Positions 7,869 through 12,928 of a stretch of DNA of 12,928 nt are shown here, piece after piece. The stretch spans positions 1 to 12,928 of the forward strand of contig CAZTZO010000032.1 of the NCBI GenBank assembly GCA_964618075.1, written 5' to 3'. The notes below the pieces were generated by a model, which saw only the letters and a list, made by a program, of their open reading frames with translations, made no database searches and was not told the DNA's origin. Origin of the DNA: CAYTMY01 sp964618075 (lineage in GTDB: Bacteria; Bacillota; Clostridia; Eubacteriales; Anaerofustaceae). Both the position numbers and the translations under genes were made by a program. Position 1 is the stretch's first letter, and each line of letters opens with the position of its first letter.

Positions 7869-7921
7869 GGATAAAGCCATTTATACAAAATATAATTATT
7901 GTTCAGCTAAACCGTCATATG

Positions 7922-7950
7922 TTGATAAAACTTCTTTTTTATTGTAAAAT
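7922..7950 (+). promoter_or_regulatory. Probable sigma-A promoter for the AAA+/VWA operon
   Basis: TTGATA (7922-7927), a 17-base spacer and TAAAAT (7945-7950) make a good match. A TATAAT at 7950-7955 overlaps it but lacks a well-spaced -35 box. It is divergent from the ATPase promoter, with 53 bases between the two -35 boxes. A GAGGA ribosome binding site follows at 7974-7978. Confidence 0.65.
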
Positions 7951-7985
7951 ATAATAGTAGTCTAAGCTTAAATGAGGAATTAATC

Positions 7986-8912
7986 ATGAAGAAAAAACTG
8001 CTCGCATCACTAAAAGAACAAAAAGTCAATCCCTCCCTTATCAAGGAGGCCGATAATTACGGCAAAGCTCACCGCACAAGTGAGGATGACGCTTCACGCA
8101 TACCTTCCTTATCCTTCTTTTACTACGGAGCAGATATATGGGAAATGGCGATAGCTGCCATACTTGAAGGAGAAAACATCCTTTTGAGCGGCCCGAAGGC
8201 GACCGGCAAGAACGTGCTTGCCGACAATCTTGCCGTATTGTTTGAGCGCCCCACCTACACGATGTCGTTTAATACCAATACGGACAGCGCTTCACTTATA
8301 GGTGCGGATACCTTTGAGAATAATACGGTAACTATAAGAAAGGGCCCTGTTTATCAATGCGCCATACACGGCGGGTTCGGAATTTTCGATGAGATAAATA
8401 TGGCAAAAAATGACGCGGTATCTGTACTGCACGCCACTCTTGACCACAGAAGGATAATAGATATACCCGGATATGAAAAAATAACGCTCAACGAGGCGAC
8501 AAGGTTCATAGGCACCATGAATTACGGCTATGCGGGAACAAAAGAGCTGAACGAGGCTCTTGTTTCACGATTTCTTGTTATTGATATGCCCGCGGCAGAC
8601 GAGACAACGTTAATGAAAATATTCCTCAGTGCATTTCCCGATGCAAGCAAGGAAAAATTAAAACAATTTGCACTGCTTTTTATTGATCTTCAATTAAAGG
8701 CTTTAAACGGTGAAATATCGACAAAGCCGGTAGATTTAAGAGGAATGCTTTCGTCGCTTCGCACGGTAAGAGCAGGCTTAAAGCCATCTGTTGCCATAAA
8801 AATGGGAGTGTCAAACAAAAGCTTTGATATCTTCGAGCGTGAAATAATAAACGATGTGATAATGACCAGAATCCCCGAGGAATGGGAAACTGCTGATATA
8901 TTCGGTAAGTAG
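7986..8912 (+). CDS. MoxR/CbbQ-like AAA+ ATPase (AAA_5 type), partner of downstream VWA protein
   Basis: The 308-residue protein is a single AAA+ module. It has a Walker A-like loop GPKATGKN (69-76), Walker B GIFDEIN (D135, E136), sensor 1 in GTMNYG (N179), an arginine-finger candidate R195 in LVSRFLV, and a sensor-2 region around KPVDLRGMLSSL. The usual Ser/Thr after the Walker A lysine is Asn76, although the rest looks functional. Relatives (CbbQ, NorQ, MoxR, RavA, CobS) form hexameric rings that work with a VWA protein to remodel or load metal into a client enzyme. The ATG is preceded by GAGGA at a 7-base spacing. The stop codon is one base before the VWA gene's ATG, so the two are almost certainly translated together. 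It lacks membrane segments and should be cytoplasmic. The client is unknown. Confidence 0.9.
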   Translation: MKKKLLASLKEQKVNPSLIKEADNYGKAHRTSEDDASRIPSLSFFYYGADIWEMAIAAILEGENILLSGPKATGKNVLADNLAVLFERPTYTMSFNTNTDSASLIGADTFENNTVTIRKGPVYQCAIHGGFGIFDEINMAKNDAVSVLHATLDHRRIIDIPGYEKITLNEATRFIGTMNYGYAGTKELNEALVSRFLVIDMPAADETTLMKIFLSAFPDASKEKLKQFALLFIDLQLKALNGEISTKPVDLRGMLSSLRTVRAGLKPSVAIKMGVSNKSFDIFEREIINDVIMTRIPEEWETADIFGK

Positions 8913-8913
8913 T

Positions 8914-10689
8914 ATGGATATATACGCAGAAGATGATTTTTACGACGATTATACGCTTGAAGCCGAGAACAGAATAAAGAATCTTACATGGACGATATGT
9001 AAGGATTATTCTCTTACGGTAAAGCCCGATATAGAGGCTTACAGGGTATCGCACAGCATTGCTTTGTATGACGCAATCAAAAACGGCGCTTTTGCTTTGT
9101 TCTTCGACAGCGAAAAGCTTTCTATGTATCTGTTGAAAAAAATGTATTTGCAGGCAGACGCAGCGCTTTTAAGCAGTATTTCGTCACTTTGCACGGAATC
9201 GGCTTCGTATAAGAAAATAATCGCTCAAAGGGCGGGCATTGATAAAATGCGTAAAAGCGCACTGAACGATATAAGCGAATTGTACTTTAAAAAGCTCTCT
9301 TCCTCACTTATCGGACGCGCGGAGCTTGTTTTAATAAAATATTATCTTACAGGCGATATCTCAGCCGAAAAAAGGCTTAAAAGCATTGTTGAGCCGATAA
9401 TCGCTCTTGAAAACAACGCTAATACCAATAATGTCATAGAAACTATAGATATGATTTATAACACATACTTCGATAAAGACTTCGAGCGTTTGCACGGCGG
9501 ATTAAAAAACGTGTTGAATGTCAGTATCAAAGAGCTCCGCGAAAGCGAATGGCTTGATTATCTAAATGATGAAGCCTATGATAATATTGAAGAAGCGTCA
9601 AAGGCCGTAGCCTTGGCTGCCATGTCACTTTCAAATGCAGAGGAGAATAAAAAACTCACAAGCGCGGATAAAAGCGTTATATATTTAGACGAAAATATAG
9701 TCGCACGAATGGATAGTTATATAGACGCGACCTTCGGCAAAAGCTGCTTAAGTGAGAATGAGAATTGCAATTTAAACCATTATGCCTGTAAAGGAATACA
9801 TGCGAACTGCTCGATACATATGACGCAGGGTGTAATGCAAAGTGTGCCGCACGACAATTATCGCTACAAGTACGCTCAAAAAAACAACTATAAAAACCGA
9901 ATGGTATATTATGACAATCACAGGATAGTAAAAAGAAATATTTCCCAGCTGACGGACACTCTCAAGAAAGTTTTGGTGATGAGAGCTCAAAATGACATAG
10001 TAAGAGCTGACACGGGAAAACTGGCTGCGTCACGCTTGTGGAAGGTTGGTCGGACTAAGACAGATAAGCTGTTCGACAAGACAATAAAAAAGGATGACGC
10101 GGATTTTGTGGTGGATATACTCATAGACTCAAGCGGCTCTCAAAGCTCTCGTCAGGGAAAGGTCGCCTTGCAGGCATATATCATAAGCGAAGCATTGAGT
10201 AACGTCAATATACCTCACAGGATAATCGGCTTTTGCACCTTCTGGGAATATACCGTCTTGAACCGTTTCAGAGATTATGACGACGATCGCAAAAATAATT
10301 ATAAAATATTCGAGTACATGACCTCATCCAACAACCGCGACGGACTTGCAATAAAAGCTGTTTGCTACGGGCTTAAAAAAAGAGATGAAGAGAATAAAAT
10401 CCTTATAGTATTATCAGACGGAAGACCAAACGATGTGAATGTCGCACAAGCAGGCAGAAAGGTACCGTTTGCATATACAGGCAACGACGCTATTGCCGAC
10501 ACGGCTCATGAAATACGCAGCGCCAGAGCGTGCAATATAAGCGTTTTGGGCGTATTCGCAGGCACAACGGAGGATTTACAGGCGGAAAAAAAGATATTCG
10601 GAAGCGATTTTGCTTACATCAGAAATATAGCCAACTTCTCAAACGTAGTGGGCGTATATCTGAAAAAACAAATAAATAACGAAGAATAA
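8914..10689 (+). CDS. VWA-domain protein (NorD/CobT/ViaA-like), AAA+ partner, with Cys/His cluster
   Basis: The 591-residue protein has a long, mostly helical N-terminal half (about 1-270) that I do not recognise. A short Cys/His-rich stretch (residues 285-302: C285, H289, C292, H296, C299, H302) follows, then a basic linker, then a C-terminal von Willebrand A domain (about 395-585). That domain has the metal-ion-dependent adhesion site: D405-S-S-G-S409, D476 in NNRDGLAI, and D502 in LSDGRPND. The arrangement with MIDAS near the C-terminus resembles NorD and CobT, partners of AAA+ ring ATPases. It has no signal peptide or membrane segment. It starts one base after the AAA+ stop without a good ribosome binding site of its own, pointing to translational coupling. 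The Cys/His cluster could bind zinc or another metal; that is inference. The role is likely adaptor between the ATPase ring and a client protein. Confidence 0.88.
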   Translation: MDIYAEDDFYDDYTLEAENRIKNLTWTICKDYSLTVKPDIEAYRVSHSIALYDAIKNGAFALFFDSEKLSMYLLKKMYLQADAALLSSISSLCTESASYKKIIAQRAGIDKMRKSALNDISELYFKKLSSSLIGRAELVLIKYYLTGDISAEKRLKSIVEPIIALENNANTNNVIETIDMIYNTYFDKDFERLHGGLKNVLNVSIKELRESEWLDYLNDEAYDNIEEASKAVALAAMSLSNAEENKKLTSADKSVIYLDENIVARMDSYIDATFGKSCLSENENCNLNHYACKGIHANCSIHMTQGVMQSVPHDNYRYKYAQKNNYKNRMVYYDNHRIVKRNISQLTDTLKKVLVMRAQNDIVRADTGKLAASRLWKVGRTKTDKLFDKTIKKDDADFVVDILIDSSGSQSSRQGKVALQAYIISEALSNVNIPHRIIGFCTFWEYTVLNRFRDYDDDRKNNYKIFEYMTSSNNRDGLAIKAVCYGLKKRDEENKILIVLSDGRPNDVNVAQAGRKVPFAYTGNDAIADTAHEIRSARACNISVLGVFAGTTEDLQAEKKIFGSDFAYIRNIANFSNVVGVYLKKQINNEE

Positions 10690-10711
10690 ATACACTTTAA
10701 AGGAGAAAACA

Positions 10712-11125
10712 ATGGATCACGTAAAAAAAGCAAAGGAATTATTCACAGGCGGGTGTAACTGTGCGCAATCGGTTTTTTGCGCCTTCAGCGATGACTACGG
10801 CATCAATGCGGATACGGCTCTAAAAATTACCGGAGCAATGGGCGGAGGTATCGGAGGTACACGCGGCGTTTGCGGAGCGGTAAGCGGTATGGCTTTAGTA
10901 AGCGGACTTCAAAACGCAAGCACTGATATGAGCGACAAACAGGCAAAGAAGAAAACTTATGATTTAACAAAAGAAAGAATGAAAGCCTTTGAGGAGAAGT
11001 TCGGTTCTTTGAATTGTAAAGAGCTTCTTGTATTGTTAAAGAAGAACGATCTTATCAAAAATCCCGAAAGACCTTGCGATGTATTTGTGGAATATGCCGC
11101 GCAGTTAGCCGAAAAAGAAGAATAA
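10712..11125 (+). CDS. C_GCAxxG_C_C-type family protein, putative redox or metal-binding protein
   Basis: This 137-residue protein resembles the cysteine-rich C_GCAxxG_C_C family (TIGR01909 type), found widely in anaerobes and thought to be redox-active; no reaction is established. Six cysteines are present: C15 and C17 in GGCNCAQSV, C23, C54 in RGVCGAVSGMALVSGL, C102 in LNCKELL and C122 in PCDVFVEYA. A glycine-rich AMGGGIGGTRG precedes C54. The motif around C54 reads CGAVSG here. The N-terminal part has the FxGGxNCAQ pattern seen in relatives. The start is ATG with AAAGGAG (10699-10705) upstream. It lies 22 bases after the VWA gene, on the same strand with no terminator between, so it is probably the third gene of that operon. 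A thiol or metal function beside an AAA+/VWA pair is suggestive but not proof of a joint role. Confidence 0.82.
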   Translation: MDHVKKAKELFTGGCNCAQSVFCAFSDDYGINADTALKITGAMGGGIGGTRGVCGAVSGMALVSGLQNASTDMSDKQAKKKTYDLTKERMKAFEEKFGSLNCKELLVLLKKNDLIKNPERPCDVFVEYAAQLAEKEE

Positions 11126-11130
11126 ATAAA

Positions 11131-11199
11131 AGCCGCCTTTTTGATGAATGCACCCTCTTTAAGGCTCTGACTTTTGGGACGTTATAAAAAAAGGCGGCT
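11131..11199. terminator. Long-loop hairpin between convergent genes, probable bidirectional terminator
   Basis: AGCCGCCTTTTT (11131-11142) pairs perfectly with AAAAAGGCGGCT (11188-11199), a 12-bp stem around a 45-base loop. On the minus strand the stem is followed by TTTTATTTATT, a good tail. On the plus strand the tail is GATTTATT, which is weaker. It lies between the C_GCAxxG-type gene and the TRIC gene, which converge. The loop is much longer than in ordinary terminators. Confidence 0.6.
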
Positions 11200-11205
11200 G
11201 ATTTA

Positions 11206-11859
11206 TTAGCCTTTTTTCTTTGCCTTCGGCAAGCTCCAGCCGAATTTCGCTGAAAGCATCCTTATCATAACGGTAAGTGCAATAGAGACAAAAATATCTA
11301 TGGCATATCCGACAGAAGCGAGATTTAACAAATAATATACGATTGCACCCGCAAGCGAAGCCTGCGCATAAACCTTTTTATAGAGCACCTCCGGCATTTT
11401 ATTTGCCATAATATCTCTTATTATTCCGCCGCCTATTCCTGTGACGACTCCGACAAATATTACAAGCAGCCAGTTGGTCTCACCTACGGTATTCATTGCG
11501 GTATTCATGCCGATAACCGTAAATATCCCCAAACCGAGCGCATCGAAAAGATTGAATATCTTTGAAACACTTTCCTGCTTATATTTCTTTTTGTTTTCGA
11601 AGAAATGGTCGAGCGTAAACAAGAGTATGCTTGATATAATGGCGAGAACAACATATATATAATTTCTGAACATCATCGGCGGAACATTTCCGATCATGGT
11701 GTCCCGAAGTACTCCCCCGCCCAATGCCGTTACGCAGCCCAATACGCATACGCCGAAAATATCCATTTCGTTCTGTATTGCTTTAAGCGCACCCGATATC
11801 GCAAACGCGATTACGCCTATAATCTCCGTTATATACATTATCTTTTCTATTAGCTCCAT
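11206..11859 (-). CDS. TRIC cation channel/UPF0126 family membrane protein (YicG/YadS-like)
   Basis: This 217-residue inner-membrane protein has about seven hydrophobic segments. It shows the tandem-repeat signature of the family: ALGGGVLRDTMIG (GGG at 47-49, R52, D53) and GIGGGIIRDIMANKMP (GGG at 143-145, R148, D149). Prokaryotic TRIC proteins are trimeric K+-permeable channels, while some UPF0126 relatives have been linked to glycine uptake; substrate cannot be told from sequence. The tail KAKKKG is basic, consistent with a cytoplasmic end. The ATG start has only a weak AGGTG upstream at an 11-base spacing. A promoter at 11905-11933 suggests it is transcribed alone, ending at the hairpin at 11131-11199. 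Confidence 0.9.
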   Translation of the reverse strand: MELIEKIMYITEIIGVIAFAISGALKAIQNEMDIFGVCVLGCVTALGGGVLRDTMIGNVPPMMFRNYIYVVLAIISSILLFTLDHFFENKKKYKQESVSKIFNLFDALGLGIFTVIGMNTAMNTVGETNWLLVIFVGVVTGIGGGIIRDIMANKMPEVLYKKVYAQASLAGAIVYYLLNLASVGYAIDIFVSIALTVMIRMLSAKFGWSLPKAKKKG

Positions 11860-11904
11860 TTTTTTTCACGCACCTTTTTATTTGCAGTAATATTCACCCG
11901 ATTT

Positions 11905-11933
11905 AATATATACCGCCTATATTAATTTTGCAA
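11905..11933 (-). promoter_or_regulatory. Probable sigma-A promoter for the TRIC-family gene
   Basis: The minus strand has TTGCAA (11933-11928), a 17-base spacer and TATATT (11910-11905). It lies about 45 bases upstream of the ATG. The -10 box is off by one base and the -35 by two, so this is plausible but unproven. Confidence 0.5.
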
Positions 11934-12009
11934 CTCAACCAAATAATTTTTTACTTCGTTTATTTATTATAAATATGAAAGCTTAACCTTATTTATACAA
12001 AAAGAATGT

Positions 12010-12038
12010 TTGACATTATCATACAATAATTGTATAAT
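12010..12038 (+). promoter_or_regulatory. Consensus sigma-A promoter for the DUF1508 gene
   Basis: TTGACA (12010-12015) and TATAAT (12033-12038) are both perfect and 17 bases apart. Unregulated, this would be very strong. The spacer is occupied by a palindrome, listed separately. The remainder of 11934-12009 is AT-rich and holds nothing else I can name. Confidence 0.85.
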
Positions 12039-12040
12039 AA
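12016..12040 (+). promoter_or_regulatory. 25-bp imperfect palindrome in the DUF1508 promoter, candidate repressor operator
   Basis: The core ATACAAT-A-ATTGTAT (12021-12035) is a perfect 7-1-7 inverted repeat. It extends outward with TTAT/ATAA after one mismatched pair. It fills the promoter spacer and covers the -10 box, where a bound repressor would block polymerase. The 7-1-7 geometry is that of Fur/PerR-family boxes, and it matches the PerR consensus TTATAATNATTATAA at 10 of 14 defined positions. The identity of any regulator is inferred. Confidence 0.4.
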
Positions 12041-12077
12041 TAAACAAGATTATTTACATTAGAAAGGAAATATCAGT

Positions 12078-12443
12078 ATGGGCAAATTTGTTATAAAAGA
12101 GACTAAAACAGGATATGTTTTCAATCTTAAAGCGGGCAACGGAGAAGTTATTGCCGTAAGCGAAGTCTACACCTCAAAAGCAGCGTGTGAAAAAGGCATA
12201 CAAAGCGTCATGAAAAACGCACCGAAAGCAAATCTGGAAGATCAAACGAATGCCGAAGTTGCAGAACAGAAGAACCCCAAGTTCGAAGTATTTGTAGATA
12301 AAAAAGGTGAATTCCGTTTCAGGCTCAAAGCCAAAAACGGTGAGATAATTGCGGCGTCTGAGGGCTACACTGCCAAAGCAAGCTGCATGAACGGCATAGA
12401 AAGCGTAAAGAAAAATGCCGACTCAGAGACTGTGGAAGAATAG
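12078..12443 (+). CDS. DUF1508 (YegP-like) tandem-repeat protein
   Basis: This small 121-residue protein consists of two copies of the DUF1508/YegP domain, at about residues 2-49 and 68-114, joined by an acidic, Gln/Asn-containing linker. Each copy has the family pattern: a beta-strand K-F-x-(V/I), then (F/R)xLKAxNGE(I/V)IA(V/A)SExYT(S/A)KA, a Cys, and GIxSVxKNA. The copies differ enough to be an old duplication. The biochemical function of the family is not established. E. coli YegP has the same two-copy layout. The ATG is preceded by AGAAAGGAAA, a moderate ribosome binding site. The gene has its own consensus promoter carrying a palindrome and its own terminator, so it is a single-gene, probably regulated unit. 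One Cys per repeat (C37 and C103) is conserved in position. Confidence 0.92.
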   Translation: MGKFVIKETKTGYVFNLKAGNGEVIAVSEVYTSKAACEKGIQSVMKNAPKANLEDQTNAEVAEQKNPKFEVFVDKKGEFRFRLKAKNGEIIAASEGYTAKASCMNGIESVKKNADSETVEE

Positions 12444-12486
12444 CTTTTGCTCCTAGTAAAAAAAGCATATAATTAAGCGTATCAAG

Positions 12487-12528
12487 CGGCTTTAATACAC
12501 GTTTAGCGGTAGTGTTAAAGCCGTTTTT
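12487..12528 (+). terminator. Intrinsic terminator of the DUF1508 gene
   Basis: CGGCTTTAA (12487-12495) pairs with TTAAAGCCG (12515-12523). The helix continues after a 2-base bulge with CAC/GTG (12498-12500 with 12512-12514). TTTTTG follows directly. It separates the DUF1508 gene from guaA. Confidence 0.85.
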
Positions 12529-12598
12529 GTTGATTTTAAGCTTATTTAATTTTGCTTATAAAAAAAACTAAGTTTTACATCGTTTTCACAATCTCATA

Positions 12599-12627
12599 TT
12601 CACTTTTAGCCTATTATAGGATATAAT
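12599..12627 (+). promoter_or_regulatory. Probable sigma-A promoter for guaA
   Basis: TATAAT (12622-12627) is perfect. The best -35 at 17 bases is TTCACT (12599-12604), a 4 of 6 match. The expected start near 12634 leaves a leader of only about 20 bases. That is too short for a purine riboswitch, which controls guaA in some Firmicutes. Confidence 0.6.
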
Positions 12628-12655
12628 ACCTTCATTAAATGATACGAGGATAAAA

Positions 12656-12928
12656 ATGCAGCAAAACGAAGTTATCGTACTTGATTTCGGCGGTCAATAC
12701 AACCAGCTTATAGCACGCCGTGTAAGAGAATGCAATGTTTATTGTGAGGTTATGCCATACACAACACCGTTAGACGAAATAAAGAAAATAAATCCTATCG
12801 GAATAATATTTACGGGGGGCCCAAACAGCGTTTACGCAAAGAACGCTCCTTTATACGACAAGGAAATATTTGAGCTCGGAATACCCATATTGGGTATATG
12901 CTACGGTCAACAGCTTATGGCGTATCTT
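12656..12928 (+). CDS. guaA: GMP synthase (glutamine-hydrolysing), N-terminal part (cut by window edge)
   Basis: GuaA converts XMP to GMP using ATP and the amide nitrogen of glutamine, the last step of guanine nucleotide synthesis. The first 91 codons are visible and stay open to the last base. The full protein is usually about 510-525 residues. The visible part is the class I glutamine amidotransferase domain. It starts MQQNEVIVLDFGGQYNQLIA, has IIFTGGPNSVYA (oxyanion region), and contains the nucleophile C82 in ILGICYGQQL. The start is ATG at 12656 with GAGGA (12646-12650) 5 bases upstream. The ATP pyrophosphatase and dimerisation domains lie beyond the window. Confidence 0.97.
   Translation, partial: MQQNEVIVLDFGGQYNQLIARRVRECNVYCEVMPYTTPLDEIKKINPIGIIFTGGPNSVYAKNAPLYDKEIFELGIPILGICYGQQLMAYL

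Noticed and set aside
7887..7901. PerR-like AT-rich box between the divergent promoters
   Set aside because: TATAATTATT matches part of the PerR consensus, but the right half decays and the region is AT-rich, so the match is expected by chance. It does not form a true inverted repeat.
12530..12655. Purine riboswitch upstream of guaA
   Set aside because: No purine aptamer core or paired loops are seen. The best promoter leaves a leader of only about 20 bases.
1..12928. CRISPR arrays, insertion sequences, phage genes, tRNA or rRNA
   Set aside because: I looked for repeated spacer units, transposase or integrase proteins, terminal inverted repeats and tRNA/rRNA-like sequence and found none.

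Overview
The window reads as chromosomal DNA from a low-to-moderate GC member of the Bacillota, most likely class Clostridia (a gut Oscillospiraceae-like or related anaerobe). The evidence is the adjacent comEC-holA pair, strong AGGAGG-type ribosome binding sites, GTG and TTG starts, consensus TTGACA/TATAAT promoters, a yybP-ykoY RNA in front of a P-type ATPase, and proteins common in anaerobic Firmicutes (C_GCAxxG family, DUF1508, DraG-like hydrolase). The genus cannot be fixed from this sequence. I see no insertion sequence, phage gene, CRISPR array, tRNA or rRNA.

Layout. Bases 2-367 (+) are the 3' end of efp (elongation factor P), ending at a hairpin that can serve both strands. From 7868 down to 499 runs a long minus-strand block: a consensus promoter, a manganese (yybP-ykoY) riboswitch with an overlapping intrinsic terminator, a Ca2+/Mn2+-type P-type ATPase, comEC, holA and an ADP-ribosylglycohydrolase. 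Gaps are 27 nt, a 1-nt overlap, and 55 nt, with no convincing terminator between genes. The riboswitch could therefore reach beyond the ATPase unless internal promoters exist.

Divergent from this block, 7922-11125 (+) carries a promoter and three close genes: a MoxR/CbbQ-like AAA+ ATPase, a NorD/CobT-like von Willebrand A (VWA) protein with a Cys/His cluster, and a cysteine-rich C_GCAxxG-type putative redox protein. This is the least understood part of the window. By family logic an AAA+/VWA pair acts as a chaperone or metal/cofactor-insertion machine on a client; the client here is unknown.

A long hairpin separates it from a convergent TRIC/UPF0126 membrane protein (11206-11859, -). Then follow a DUF1508 tandem-repeat protein (12078-12443, +), whose near-consensus promoter contains a 25-bp imperfect palindrome, and the 5' end of guaA (GMP synthase), which runs off the window.

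The observations most worth following are the AAA+/VWA/Cys-rich operon (Asn in place of Ser/Thr in Walker A; C/H cluster in the VWA partner), the manganese riboswitch logic and how far its transcript extends, and the palindrome in the DUF1508 promoter.
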